Source: Eulemur rufifrons
Lineage: Eukaryota > Chordata > Mammalia > Primates > Lemuridae
Length of the DNA: 64,000 nucleotides
Reading direction: 5' to 3'
NCBI RefSeq assembly: GCF_041146395.1
Contig: NC_090997.1
Coordinates: 39,163,501-39,227,500, forward strand
The notes beneath the pieces are model-generated. The model was not told the DNA's origin, did not search any database, and saw only the letters and a list, made by a program, of their open reading frames with translations. The stretch's first letter is position 1, and each line of letters begins with the position of its first letter. Shown here piece after piece: positions 1-16,669 of this stretch. The position numbers and the translations under genes were made by a program.

Positions 1-1469
1 GGTCTTGCCTTGTCAGGGTTCTGAGCATTTGCTATGTATGATTTGAAGTCTGTTAGGCCAAACTGTGCTGCATTCCCATTTCATTAATAAAGAAAGCCCA
101 GTTTGTCATAAAGCAAGCTTATTGAACCTACTTCTAAATCTATTTGGGAAACTACATCTATTAGAAGCTCACCTATGCTACAGGTAGAATTTTCTCAGGA
201 AACTTTTTGTCTGCATTTGAAAGTATAGTATTCCAAGGCCTTCTGTCTAAAAGATCCATTACCTGATGAAGGAGCATCTTACCCATCAAATGTTTTACTG
301 TAAGTGTTTTTATGTGGCATCATTCCAAACACCAGGGAGGAAAAGTTTAGTCATGGAGGAGGGGTGATACAAGTTCCCCTTTGTCGTTGATCGCTGATCA
401 GTGTGTGCCCAGAAGCAGAGCAGTTTGATTAGATACTCTCAGCTGTTTTATCTCTTCTGCATAACCCTGGTTTTTATTCTTCTGTCTATAAATGTTTAAT
501 CTCCCATTTTCACCTTACCTAGATGTTTGCCTCAGTATTCTATAGTGATGAATCCCTGGGATGTGACTTTAATAAAAATGATGACTTATGCTGCGAATAT
601 TGAAAGCCTTCATCCAGACAGTTTGAGGCCACCCCAATTGCATATTTAGCAAGTATATCTTAATTGATATCCAAACTGGCGGTTTTCTTTCTGCTAGCAT
701 TTATTTCTCTCTTTCTGAACCATATGCATTTAAAGTTAATGAAAAGAAAACAAAACTATTAAGACAATCAGGCCATGTTAATATCAATGTTAAGAAAACC
801 AAGCCTGTTTAGAGGAGGGACAAAAGTGAAAAGTTTGCCACTGCCCTTGTTTATCTGTGACTTCCCCCATTTTCCCCAGATGTGGCCTCTTCATGAGGTT
901 GTGCTTTGTCATCTTCTAAATTATTACCACTCAGTTTCATACATTAATATCTATACTCCTTAATATTAAAACTTGGACAGTTTTTACTTTTTTCTTTGAA
1001 AATTGGAGAGAAAGTGACATTCTTATAGCTTCTCTCGTTTTTCCCCCGTTTTGATATACAAATAAACATACACCCATGATATTGCTAAAGTTTATGTCAC
1101 ATTCTCTTCTGTAACTATAACTATTAATATCATATAAATATGTATTACATTTATATTGTTAAATAAATACTATTTCCTATAGAACTGTTTTGTAATGTGA
1201 GCAGCCATAGAGGAGGGTATATAATCCTATTTTACCAAATCCCCGTGGCTTAAAAGAGAATGACACAAATGTCAATATTCAAGGAATTCTCTTAACAAAT
1301 TTTAACCTTTCACTTATTCCACCTCATACCTGTGAGGTTTGAAGATATGAGAGACACCTTTTCTTTCTTATATTTCTTTTTATTTGCTTGGACTACTTCC
1401 CCCCAACAAAAAAAAAAAAAAAAAAATTGTTAACATGATGTGCCTACCTGGTAAACTTTCTGAATGCTT

Positions 1470-1470
<1 letters not shown>
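1..1470. other. Unique AT-rich intronic or intergenic sequence
   Basis: No exon, RNA gene or recognisable repeat was seen. There is an A run at about 1409-1426. A small open frame at 775-963 has no protein-like features. Confidence 0.5.
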
Positions 1471-5582
<4,112 letters not shown>

Positions 5583-5592
5583 AAGAAATTCT

Positions 5593-6555
5593 GCCATTCT
5601 GAGATTTCTAAATATCTGACATTTCTAAATATCTTTCTTGATAACTAAAACTTATGAGAACACTTTTAGTTCAATGTGAATAAATGGATTATTGATAGTG
5701 TTACCTATTTTCTCTACATGTATTATTTTATAGGTCTTGTTTTATGTCGATGAAACTTGCATGTGAGAGTTTACCTTATTTCCCATTCTGTGATTTGGGG
5801 AATTGAGATCATTTTAAGATTAAAGTTTTTAATTATAAACACTGAAACCAGAAATATAAACATTAAGTCTCATTGCAACTTGCCTTTTGTTCTTTTACAT
5901 GCACAATATTTTCATGTTACCCCTTCAATCTTTTGAAAGTAGAGATTTATAGAGATTGAGTGAGGCATTGTTTCTCATTTTTTATTGCTTACGTTATTAC
6001 TTTTTCATTGCTCCATTTCATACTGACATTGGAGGTTTTTAACAAATAGAGACAGATAGAGGCCTTTTAGACGCAAGAACATAAGATAGCATTTTGATGA
6101 CCGAGTTACTAACCCTCAGTTTTTTCTTCCCATTAATCTCTTCTCTTTCCTGTTCAAACAGGAGAGGGGCAATTTCCAAATAGATATATCAAGTAACAGG
6201 AATGCCTCGGTTGGACTTCACAGCTGGACATGGCTAACAGACCACTTATAAGCAACTCCACTGGATGCTCCTTTATTTTGTAGAATTCTGGAGTTCCAAG
6301 GGACTTTGGTAGTATCTGATACAGAGAGGAAGAAAGTCAGAGGGGGTTAAATGAGTTGATAAAAGTCATAGATAACTCACAGAGTAAGTAGATTGCTGGA
6401 CATCACACCCACAGTTGACTGGGTATGTACACCACTTAGTTTCCCAGAAACCAGACAGCGGTTGGTGCAGGTGGAAATATTACAGCTCTTTCCTCCCCCA
6501 AACTTGATGAGTTAGAGCTAGACCATTTAGCCCCTTTTACACTGCGTTAAGGATT
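5593..6555. other. Unique sequence, nothing recognised
   Basis: AT-rich non-coding sequence with no exon or repeat call that I can defend. Confidence 0.4.
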
Positions 6556-6559
6556 TAGT

Positions 6560-7085
6560 GTGTATCTTACGAGCAATAAGAAGTCTCAAAGCAAAGGATT
6601 TAAGCAGAGGGTGATAGGATCAAATTTATAGTTTTAAAAGATCAGTCTGTCCTCACTTGAGGGAATGACTGGGTGGAAATAGGTGCGATTAGATGAGTGT
6701 TGATAAGTTGGGGTGTGGTTGCAGAAGTCTAGTATGGTTCAGGGCGATGGAGACAAATACAGAAAAATGGAGAGGCTTAAGGGATATATAAAATAGAAGA
6801 AAGGAGTCCTGTGATGCCTTGGTTTCTAACTTGTAGGGCCCATTAAATGGTGGTGCCATTTTCTGAGAGGTCCAGCTTGGGGCATGGAAGATCATGAATT
6901 ATAGTTTAGGCCTTTTATGTTTAGGAGTCTGTGAACAGCTAGTTGCCTATGCATATATGGAACCAGAGCTCAGGGGAGAGGTGAGAACTAGAGATGTGAA
7001 TTTAATTAGGGCCATGGCTGTGAATGAGGTTCCTTAGGGAAAAATTTAGAATGAGTAGAGACAGAATATGGCATAGAGAGGAACA
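6560..7085 (-). mobile_element. Ancient L2 LINE fragment, reverse orientation
   Basis: Phrases such as GGATTTAAGCAGAGGGTGAT, GGTTTCTAACTTG followed by GGTGGTGCCATTTTCTGAGA, and GGAACCAGAGCTCAGGGGAG match the reverse complement of L2 consensus text as I know it. It is heavily diverged. A second L2 in the opposite orientation begins about 340 bp downstream. Confidence 0.7.
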
Positions 7086-7419
7086 AGTACACTAATTTTC
7101 ATACAGTGAGTATCCAAAAGGATAGAATAAATCTAGCTATAGTGTAGCTCTCTTCTTCCTCTTACCACATTCAGTGTAAGCAACAAATTGTCAGAGTATG
7201 ATATGGACAGGAGTATACAAAAAATATAGTATTTCCAGTTCATTCCAGTATATTCTACATCAAACTTTGACCTATATTATTTGTGACATAGTTAGGGTCA
7301 TATTTTGTCTTATAAAAAGTAATAGAGTTTTAAAAATAAATTCCATGAAATCTGGACATCCTAGGGCCATTAGGAACCTCCAGCTACCTAGTTGATATCT
7401 TCTTTACCTGGATGTTGCA

Positions 7420-8060
7420 TACAGTTTCTCAAACTTAAACATGTTGAAAGTCAACTCCAACCTTCCCCTCAAATCTCCTTTTTCTCTAGTCTTTTCCATC
7501 AAGCCAGAAAGCTCAGAGCCACTTTAATTCTTATTTGTCCTTAAAACCCTCCAACCACCACCAAATCCACACCCAAGTGTGATCAGTTCTCCAGAATGGA
7601 TCTGCACCCTGTCTGCTGCACTCTTTCCATTGCCATCGCTCTGGTCCAGGCGGCCTTCATCTCTTACACAATTGCCAAGGTACTTACTTTTTTTTTTTTT
7701 TTTGCCAAGGTACTTTCCTAACTTTTCTCCTTGCTTTCCTTCTTGTTACTTTCTCTCCACACAGTTATTTAGGTATTTTCTTAAAGAAAACTAAATCATT
7801 TTGCTCCCTTGCTCAGAATGCTTATGTGATTTCCTTTGGTACTTAAGATAAAATTCAAAATCTTTTTCTTGGTGTACAAAGCCCAGCACATGCTGATCCT
7901 TGTCAAACCTACCGGCTTTACTCTTCACTAGTGCCGTTCCCTGCCCCGAATGCCCCCGTCCCAACCCTGTGCTTGGCTCACTCCACTCATCCTTCAGATG
8001 TCAGTGTAGATGCCAGATTTCAAAGAGGACTTTGCTGAGCCTCTCTTTAGAGCTGATCCT
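7420..8060 (+). mobile_element. Ancient L2 LINE fragment, forward orientation
   Basis: The order of phrases follows L2. First come CACCCTGTCTGCTGCACTC and CTGGTCCAGGCGGCC, then TTTTGCTCCCTTGCTCAGAA, then TAAGATAAAATTCAAAATC, then ACAAAGCCCAGCACATGCTG, then CACTCATCCTTCAGATGTCA. A T run at 7687-7703 with a repeated GCCAAGGTACTT on both sides (about 7673 and 7704) marks a small insertion or slippage inside it. Confidence 0.8.
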
Positions 8061-8445
8061 AAATGACAGAAGGAGCAGCCAGCGCAAAGCCTGAGGCTAA
8101 GAGGACTGTGAATTAAAATCACAGCTGCCTTCAAAACCACAAGACTCAACTTGCCAAAGCTTTTGGACAAGAGGGTCTGTACACAGAGCCAAATAATTCA
8201 AACATCTTTAATCAAATGAGGCATGTTTTGCAAGAGGCAGATCTGTACTCTACAAGTTGTTGACTCATTTAGACTTTTAGACAGGTTTCTAAAGTATTTG
8301 TGATACTTTGGCTTGGCTTAACGATGGATTCATTAGGGCTCAGTGACTCCAGCACACAGGGTGCCCCACACCTGGTTTCCTCTTGGACAAGAGGCATCTT
8401 AGAGTACAAAAAGTGTGAATTTCAAGATCAGTGAAACATGAGCCC
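8060..8445. other. Unique sequence, nothing recognised
   Basis: Non-coding sequence between L2 and MIR copies with no exon signal. Confidence 0.35.
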
Positions 8446-8580
8446 AAATATCAGCTCTGTCACTTATTAGCTGTCAAACTTGGACGACATATTTCTTTGC
8501 TCAGAGCCAGTCTCCAACCTGGCTGTGGTGGAGATTAAATGACATAATGTTTGTAAGGCACCTAAAATGCCTAAAAATGA
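8445..8580 (-). mobile_element. MIR SINE fragment, reverse orientation
   Basis: CAGCTCTGTCACTTATTAGC followed by GGTGGAGATTAAATGACATA and AAGGCACCTAAAATGCC resembles the MIR core read backwards. Diverged and incomplete. Confidence 0.65.
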
Positions 8581-9352
8581 CCCTGATCATCCTTTGCTTA
8601 TAATATTTATCCTTAGGATAAAGTTATCAAATTACCAAATTTTAAGACCACTTTACATCAACTTAGAAACTGTGTAGTATGATACATGCAAACTTTAGGA
8701 AAGAAACAGTTGATAAACATGTTGACCAAAATTCCTCGATGGCTTCTCCTGAACGTAGAAAGAGAAAAATGATTCTGTGTCTGAGGCAAAGGTAAATGTT
8801 ATAGAGAATATAGTTTCCTTTAGTTTTTATTTGATCTTTTTATTTTCTCTGAAGACATAGTCTCAAAGAATGTGGAAAACTTGAGAAGCAGAATAGAAGC
8901 ACCTGCATTGGCACATGGAGACCTTTATGACTTTCTGTTTACCCAGTGATTGTTTTTAAAGCCCTAGATAACAAAATATCAAGAGTGGGATTGGGAGGCA
9001 GCCTTCCATGTTGAAGAGCTAGAGTAAAACCTTAGGTGGGAGTGATTCCACACGGGTAAATGTTAGTGTGGCACATGAGAGAAGAGGAGTGTGTTCCTAT
9101 TTCATTTCGTTTGTCAAATGTTTTACTTTTTAATCCTGCGCAGGTTTTGGATTAGAAACTTGTTACGTTCATCATGATACTGAAAGAGATTTTAGGCTCA
9201 AGCAGAAGCAGATTTAGGTAGCTCTTCTCTGGTCTGGGTGGAGAAATGGTACATTTTTTACTTCCATAAAGAATTTGTCAAAAGCACCAAATATAAAGAT
9301 AATTGTTTGCTTTTGTTTATCGGTTTTATTTTCTCCTTCCCTTTTTTTCTAG
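8580..9352 (+). other. Intron sequence upstream of the 81 bp exon
   Basis: Unique AT-rich sequence. Its last ~30 bases form the pyrimidine-rich acceptor of the exon starting at 9353. No repeat was recognised. Confidence 0.5.
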
Positions 9353-9433
9353 GATTATGACAGTTTTTTTGAATCCAAGGAAAGCAACACAGTCTTTTCA
9401 TTCCTTGGCCTGAAACCACGGTTGACATCAAAG
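9353..9433 (+). CDS. Internal coding exon (81 bp, phase 0-0) of an unidentified large gene
   Basis: This is the best-supported coding segment in the window. The acceptor CCTTCCCTTTTTTTCTAG ends at 9352 after a long pyrimidine tract, and the donor AAG|GTAGGT starts at 9434. The exon is exactly 27 codons and is open in only one of three frames, since the other two hit TGA. The open frame is phase 0 at both ends, so the exon could be skipped without a frameshift. The peptide begins DYDSFFESKESN and ends in a basic PRLTSK-like stretch. It is acidic and polar with a short hydrophobic FSFLGL patch, and shows no signal peptide, membrane span or catalytic motif. No repeat overlaps it. I did not recognise the protein. 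The flanking introns exceed 9 kb upstream and may exceed 50 kb downstream, as expected for a large gene. A chance exon-like sequence is less likely but possible. Confidence 0.72.
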
Positions 9434-10060
9434 GTAGGTAAATCTTATCTTATTCTTGTTTTAGAATTCATCTTTTTTTAATTATTCTTAGAGATGGAGA
9501 TTCAAGGTATTAGAGGAATGTGTATATAGTTTCCTAAATTTTTAGTTTTTGTTTCCTCAGATGCATTAATTAGTGGTAAAACACACAAAGGAGCCTACGG
9601 TTTTTTTTTCTTTCCAATTTTTAATTGTTGCTAGAAATTAGAATATTAGTTTATTTATAATTTATACCCATTCTTCCAAGAAGAATTTAAGGTAGCAAAA
9701 AGTAGTAGGTGCTTTCTATTTTAAATAGAAAATTTACATTACATTTTTGAAATAGACTCAAAGCCATATTTTAAAGGTATTTTAAACTTATTTTCATCGG
9801 AGAGGAGATGATCTACAATAACACCTGGTCAGCCTTGAAAAAGTGCTGCAATTCCTAAATATTTTTGAAGCCACTTTATTAAGTCAGATGTTTTTTGGAA
9901 AATGTAAAGCATTCAGTATTTTCTCATTTAGACCTAGAAATGATGCATATTATCACAACTCTATTAAGCACATGGATTCATACTCAAAATAAGAAAAAAC
10001 ATTTCTTTATTAAGTAAGATAATGTTTTGATGTTATTTCGCCTTTTAAAAGACACAGTTT
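9434..10060 (+). other. Intron sequence downstream of the 81 bp exon
   Basis: It begins with the donor GTAGGT. AT-rich unique sequence. A short T run near 9600 is the only simple repeat. Confidence 0.5.
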
Positions 10061-10230
10061 TTTTCTGATTATGGAATAGCCTAGGCTCATTCAGAAAAAT
10101 TGGGAAAATGCAAAAAAGTATAAAGTAAAAAATAAAAATCGTTACCCAGAGCTAACCACATTGACATTTTTGTGTATTTCCTTGCAGTCTTTATGTACAT
10201 AGTAATTGAGGTTTTTACTATATTTCAAAT
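10060..10230. mobile_element. Old LINE-derived fragment (L1M/HAL1-like)
   Basis: The stretch GAAAAATTGGGAAAATGCAA, then TATAAAGTAAAAAATAAAA, then GAGCTAACCACATTGACATT and a TTTGTGTATTTCCTTGCAG stretch has the wording of a common decayed mammalian LINE 3' region. Family and limits are uncertain. A reverse-strand open frame of 124 codons starting here has no recognisable protein features. Confidence 0.4.
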
Positions 10231-11764
10231 TGAGACTGCATTCTAGAGTGTCTATTTTTAACACAATTGAAATGGAAAATGCATTACTTAGAACTTTGAT
10301 ATCTGTAAGTAATAAGTCTTTCCAGGCTAGCCAGGATTTGTACCATCTCTGAACACCTGTGGGAGGAGGGCAGGGGCCATCGGTGACATAAATTATACAC
10401 CAGCACTTGCAGTGCATACGCCATGTGAAACCTTGCTTTGTTTTTACATCAGTAAGTCCACAGATGGTTGTGGGTGGTTTTTGTGCACATGTTTTAAGCA
10501 GAGGCAAAACCCACACGTAAAGTATTTAAAGGTTCTTAAAACTATTTTTATAAAGATGGAACATTTGAATACTTGTTAGGAAAGTTAGAGTATTTTTATA
10601 ACATGTTTCATCCAAAGATATTAAACTACCCAGGTTTATCGTCAAAGAACTGTAAAAAACTGGGATAAGGGTATTCTAATGAATGCATAAATCCAGCGGG
10701 CATCATTGTCTATGCAAAAACCTTTAAAAAAAATACTGTGTGTTCCCATTTTCCCCAAAGATGTGGATTCCTTAGAGATCCTATGGGCTGACTTCTTTTA
10801 TTCTTTAAAAAAAATTATTTTCTCAAAAATATCTTAGGAAATCTATGACCTATAAAATACACATTCTCACGTGGCAGTGGTCATAGTATCAAAGTTGGCC
10901 TTGGTGCCATTGCAGTTGACTTGGTTTCAGTAGACCATCCCAGAGGCGGTGAGGGCCCTGGACAGCCCCACCTGTTCAGCCCACCATTTTCAAGCTCCTG
11001 AATCGGCTGCACCTGGGCCCCTGCACCTGGGACCAGAGCGGATGTCCACGGTGCAGGGTCTGTGCCACTCTCTCTGATCAACCATAGAGGGCTTTACAGG
11101 TTAATAGCAACTCAGACTTCAATGAGAGAAGTGAAAGTATCTTTAAGAACAATTTAGCATTTTCCCTCTTCCTAGTCATTTATTTTTTTACCTTGATAGT
11201 AATTCATCCCACAGTCTAAAGCTTTGACAGGGTGTTCACAGGTTTAATGTACTAACAGATGAAAGCCCCCCTTTCTCCTCTCCTTTCCTACTCTCTGCAG
11301 TATACACACATCACAGACAGTGTTAGAAAGCCGATTAAGAAACCTATAACGACACCATTAGCATTTATAATTGCTCTGACACCACAGGAGAAGAACATTC
11401 ACGGCCCGACAGGCACAGGGGCAGTGTAGACTCTGACTGGGCTGCTCTCAAAGGTGGACAGGGAGAAGGAAGGTCAGAGGTCATCAAATGGTAGCCTGCA
11501 GGCCACACTTGCTCTGCATATGTTGCTTGTCCTGAACAGAATTTCAAAAGGACATAAATATTGTTAATATTTAAAATATAGATCTTCTGCTTTTCCTGAG
11601 AAGTTGGAAGGTATGGAAACCCCTGGCAGGGAGAGGGGGGCTTGCAGGGGGCCTCACTTTCCCCTGTGGCTGGCTGCAGCCAGCAGTGGCTGGCCCATCA
11701 TGGTACCTACCTAACCCTGAGAAAAGGAGCCTTTCTCACTAATAGTTTTCAGGTAGAAAACCAT
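10230..11764. other. Unique sequence with a GC-richer patch
   Basis: The segment at about 10870-11090 is GC-richer and holds a short reverse-strand open frame with no recognisable motif. The rest is AT-rich. I see no splice-bounded exon. Confidence 0.4.
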
Positions 11765-11782
11765 CAAGTTTACTATTATTGT

Positions 11783-12105
11783 TATTGAGACAGTCTCGCT
11801 CTGTTGCCCAGGCTAGAGTGCCGTGGTGTCAGCCTAGCTCACAGCAACCTCAAACTCCTGGGCTCAAGAAGTGATCCTCCTGCCTCAGCCTCCTGAGTAG
11901 CTGGGACTACCAGCATGCGCCACCATGCCTGGCTAATTTTTATATATATATATTTTTAGTTGTCCAACTGATTTCTTTCTATTTTTTAGTAGAGACGGGG
12001 TCTCACTCTTTCTCAGGCTGGTCTCGAACTCCTGACCTTGAGCGATCCTCCTGCCTCGGCCTCCCAGAGTGCTAGGATTACAGGCGTGAGCCACCGCGCC
12101 CGGCC
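11783..12105 (-). mobile_element. Alu SINE, lemur-type dimer, reverse orientation
   Basis: It reads GAGACAGTCTCGCTCTGTTG, the GCCGTGGTGTCAGCCTAGC right arm, an AT-rich linker with TATATATATATTTTTAG, and the left arm ending CCGCGCCCGGCC. The flanks share a slightly diverged duplication, CAAGTTTACTATT at 11765 and CAAGTTTATTGTT at 12107. The poly-A is nearly lost. Confidence 0.93.
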
Positions 12106-12119
12106 CCAAGTTTATTGTT

Positions 12120-15100
12120 TTAATGGACCCCAAGTAAGGCCTGTACTAGAAGATTTTGCTCTCAGATCCCCCCTGTTCAGAGGTGCTATTCAAAATAGGT
12201 AACAACTGGGAAACTTTGGGCAGTGACTGGCCAGAGCTGGAGCAGGTCACAGAGCACCCCTGTTCCAGGTGTCAGCCATTTATCTGTTGAATCATAGGGT
12301 GGAGGGCCAGGTGGCACTTGGGATTTGGGCAGTGACTCTTTGCTAACAGGTATGGCCATACGAGTGCTGTTCTTCACCTTGGGTCACCACTAACCAGCAC
12401 CTCCACAGACCCCCTGAGCAAGGTAACCCCCACCCACCCAGCCGTGGACTGGTGGAATAGTGCCTCTGAGAGGAGTCTCAGTAGGTTATTGTAAACATGC
12501 AGCTTCCACTTTTATATTTGGCAAGTCAGGTAGGTTTGACTTAAATCTGGGCTCCGTGGCTGAAATCCAGGATTTGTTTTTGTCAATCACATGGGGGTGA
12601 TTTATTATGATTTCCAACATGTCTATTCCTAACATTAAAAAAACCCTGTCAAGGGTGAATTTTCTTGTGAATGTAATGCAATAACTGTTGCCTTTTTTTT
12701 TTTTTTTTTTAATAAATAGGCAGAGCCTTAGAGAGGAAAAATGATGGAAGATGATGGAGATGCATTTTGGAGCACCCCCTTGGTACTCAGCACACACCTG
12801 CTTACCTAATGCATCACTGTGACAAAAGCCACATGCATCATCAGTAACTTTGCTTGCCACAGAAAAGGCGTTTTTGGAAGATGTGGGTATAATGGGAATT
12901 GCATGATTGCTTTAAACCAAATCAGGTGGTGGATTTTTCTTATTTTTTTTCAGATTTGCCTGCAGTTGCCTCACTCACCAGGAAATATTATCACCTGTTA
13001 CAGGTGTGCTTCCCTAATGACGGAAAGATAAGTGGGTAGCACCATCAGAGAGAAAATGTTGGATCTGCCCTAGGTTATAGTGGATGCCAGAATTGTATAA
13101 ACCTGCTTCTTTTTAAGCTGCCTGAATTGCATCCTTGAAATTAGCCTGCCAGGTTATTACAGTCTTTGAATCAGAAAGAAAAGAATGCTGGTTGAAAAAG
13201 AAAGAAAAAAAGCAATGCTGATTGACAAAGGGCACTGAAGATTTTTGCTGTAGAATCACAAATGTCACTGTTCCAGTGCTTTTTAATAACACCTGTGAAA
13301 AAGTTAGATGTTCTAGGCTCATTTTTGTAGTGGAAACTCTTACCCCTATAAATCCTCCAAGCTCCTACAGATGTCTCCAAAAATCTCTGTTACAACATTG
13401 AGTGATCAGAACTAAGTTACAGGGATGAAAATAATTGCTATTTTAGAAAATATATGCTTCTTTATCTCTTGCAAGGGGAAAATTTCACCTAAATACATAA
13501 GACTCCTTGAAAGATCTATTTTAAGAGATCCACCAATTAGATGATAAATTTATGGGACAATTATCTGACTAGTATCTGAAGGCTTATTTAGCCATAGCAG
13601 TTTATTTATACATAAGTAGACTTGTATTCTTAAATGCAGCTCCCCTAACTATTAACAGCTGCTTATTCTATTTTGTGAAGGGATTATATTTTCTGAGAAA
13701 GGAAGATCTCAATTAGATATATTTTGTGAACCCTTGATGAGACATATTAAAGATACCAATATTACTGTATAATTTTTTCTTACATTACTTTTCATTTTTC
13801 CTCTAACTTGCTCATATTTCTGGCCAAAGCAGTCTCAGATTTTTCAGAGTGGTACAGATACATGTTCTCATCCATATAGGAGTACAAGTGTTTTCAGAGC
13901 AACATATATGAGACAGAGGCTGTCTAGAGAGTAACTCAGAATCGTACTTGGCAGGTAAAATCTCTACTCCCATTGGAGTGGATGCTGATAAACACTGAAG
14001 ATGTCTACTTCATTAGGGTTGAGGCTACTTTTCTGCATCCTTGTCCCTATAATAGGGACACTTCATATTTTAGAGTTTTTAATTGCCAAACATGGGAACA
14101 GCCGTAAATAGGGTAAACTCTCAGAGTGCTGTTTAAAATATAATTCCCAGCATCCTGATTCTGGACCTTTCATTACGATTCTGAGCAGGAAATTTATAAG
14201 AAGTGGAAAGAGCAGAAGAATTAAAGCTCTGTCACATCTATCCCCCTCTCCCTCCCCTCTGGCCCCATTCCTGGCTAAATGTGGACTATAAAAAACTTGC
14301 CAAATGCTAAAGCTGAAGTCCCAGCCTGAGATTTGCAGTCCAGGACTACACAGAAGAAAACCGTGACAGATTTCTACTTGACTGGAACAGACACATGATC
14401 CACAATTTTCTCTCCAAGGAAAGCTGTTGTCTAATATGAATATTACTGGCTAGTTGGCATTAAATAAGATCCAGGTCAAATTCCATTTGATAAATCCCAG
14501 GGACTATTCAGGAATTCTTTTTTTTTTTTTTTTTTTTTGAACTGGATATTGTGTTTGAGTATAAGTATGTGAGTCTTCTGTTAAGACTTAGAATTTCTTA
14601 AGATACAGCAATTTTAAAAATTGTTATAATTACCCAACTTATTAAACACGTTTAGTCTACTCTTGCCAGGGAGCACCAAGAACCAACTTGGTAAGGTTGA
14701 GGCTTTGCAAGTAAAATTCTGGGGTTATAGGATCGATACCATATTTGCTGGACAAAGAAAGCTGTCCGGATTTGCTTGTCTTATAACTTTTGAATTAACT
14801 ATAGTATACCTAGTATGATTATATTAAACAGACTAGATGGATAGTAGTGCTAAATTACTGCTGCTGTTACGTACCATCTCCCTATCCTGATTTTTTTTTC
14901 TTTTTTGATCAACAGAGAAATATAATAAACCAGCCTCGGGCAATACTGTACTTGTGAGTGAGCTAGCAAGCAGCACAGTGTGTGGCATTCGTACAGTACC
15001 CAGGCCCTACAGCGTGCCCAGGTATTGCCCTCTGGGACCACACAGTGTTCAAAGAATATCATGTCCTTGCTTGTACCCTTTTACCAGCTGAATTCCAAAC

Positions 15101-16480
15101 ATGTAATGATGATTTTCCTACTCCTTTTTTTAGCTAGCTGCCTTTAGAGGTTGATAATCACAGTCTTAAAAACCCAGGAAAGAAGTGGATGGGAATCGTA
15201 GGCATAGATTTAATATCAAGGGCATTTCAAGACAAAATTTTTATTTCCTATAGTGGACTTGTTGGGACAAAGGAAATGTGCTGCTAAAAATCAAATTATG
15301 CCATTGTAAAATTAGATAAAATACAGAGTGCCATCCTGCTAGATGTATACAGACCAGAAGTAAATTGAGTTGGGAAAATACTTGTTTTTCCAAATTCTGG
15401 TGTTTTATTAAAATCAAAGAAGAGAAAAGGAAGATTTTTTTTCCCCACAAACTCTAATATATTTTAGATTTGTTTCTCTTTTATAGATTTAATTTAGTAC
15501 TCCCACAGAGATGTTTTTATATTATATGAATTTAATAATGCACTAAACTTATTTTTGTCTTCTGTTATTGAAAGGTACCAAAGCCTCTTTCTATTTTGTT
15601 TTTGTTTTGTTTGTTTGATGTTATTATGGGGTTTTGCTTTCTCTGGAAATACTTTTCATTTACCAGCTTCTCTTACATGTCAGGCTCCACGTTGATCTGT
15701 ATAATTATTGTTTTTAGATTTCAATTTGTATGTGTTTGTCTCTAAAGGAATTGGTGAAATCTCAGATTTTATATTCAGCATTAAAGGGGAATAAATTCCA
15801 GAAAACACATACCCTGAAAGTGGAGTGTTTATTCCCTACCATTTCTCACACTTATTTCAGTTCTGTGTTTGGCTGAATCCTTTCTGTTTAGTGGGGAGGC
15901 TGTTTCTCCTTCCATCCATGAACCCCATATATGAAAGCACATTCAGTTGTAGAAATACAAACAGATTGACCATTCAGGGAGCCAGGCACGGGTCCTTCAC
16001 AGTTAGGTTGGGAGGAGACAACAGAATCATCTCAGACGGTGATCAGGATTGAGGATGGAGTTAAATCACTCAGCCCCTGGGTGGGTTCAGATGGATGACT
16101 TTGAGAACTCCTGAGTACACTGAAGCCCCAGGCTGGTGGATGTGTTCCCCTAATTGGGTGCAGAAAACAAGGACAGAGAGGCCACGACTCTTATTACCAG
16201 GGCCCCTTTGGGGGCAACCACTTCTGAAACCAGAAGAGAACAACATTTCTGAAGTCAGTGTCGGAGGTTGATCTCATCACTGAACTATTTCAAACCTTAA
16301 ACACCAGGACAGAAGGAGGGTGGAGAAAGAGATCAAAGGGAACAGGCTGTAAGTTTGCAGAAATGTGAGAAACTGTGAAGCCAAATAAGCAAAATGACCA
16401 CCGCCCACTTGTGACCCAAATTTCTAAAGTTTTCCTAGTTCTTTTAGAAATGCAGATCATGTCAGTTTGTTCATCCTTTC
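12120..16480. other. Long unique intronic stretch
   Basis: No exon or clear mobile element was recognised across 4.4 kb. T runs occur at about 12692-12711 and 14518-14538. A reverse-strand open frame of 124 codons crosses the first T run, which it reads as a lysine tract, so it is not a real gene. A perfect 19 bp palindrome sits at 14042-14060. Confidence 0.4.
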
Positions 16481-16484
16481 CATT

Positions 16485-16620
16485 AGCGTGGATTGAGCCC
16501 TTGGAATGTGATGGGTACTGTCTGAGCAGGACAATAATCTCCACCTTCACGGGTGAGGGAAACAGAAACAGAAGCAGCAGTTATAGGCAGTGGGAAATGA
16601 CAGTCGAGGTAAGTTAATGG
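16485..16620 (+). mobile_element. Possible MIR-type SINE relic
   Basis: GATTGAGCCCTTGGAATGTG, then GGGTACTGTCTGAGCAGG, then ATAATCTCCACCTTCACGG and GAGGGAAACAGAAAC loosely follow MIR wording. It ends in GAG|GTAAGT at 16609, a good donor by chance or as a decoy. Weak call. Confidence 0.35.
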
Positions 16621-16669
16621 CACTCCAGGCTGTGGTTCATCATCTGAAACGTTACACGTCATCTTTTCC

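Noticed and set aside
10142..10516. 124-codon reverse open frame
   Set aside because: It starts in decayed LINE-like text and shows no recognisable protein features or splice signals.
12486..12860. 124-codon reverse open frame
   Set aside because: It reads through a T run as a lysine tract and has no domain.
16487..16608. Possible 122 bp exon ending at GAG|GTAAGT
   Set aside because: The segment looks like a MIR relic, and the acceptor is mediocre.
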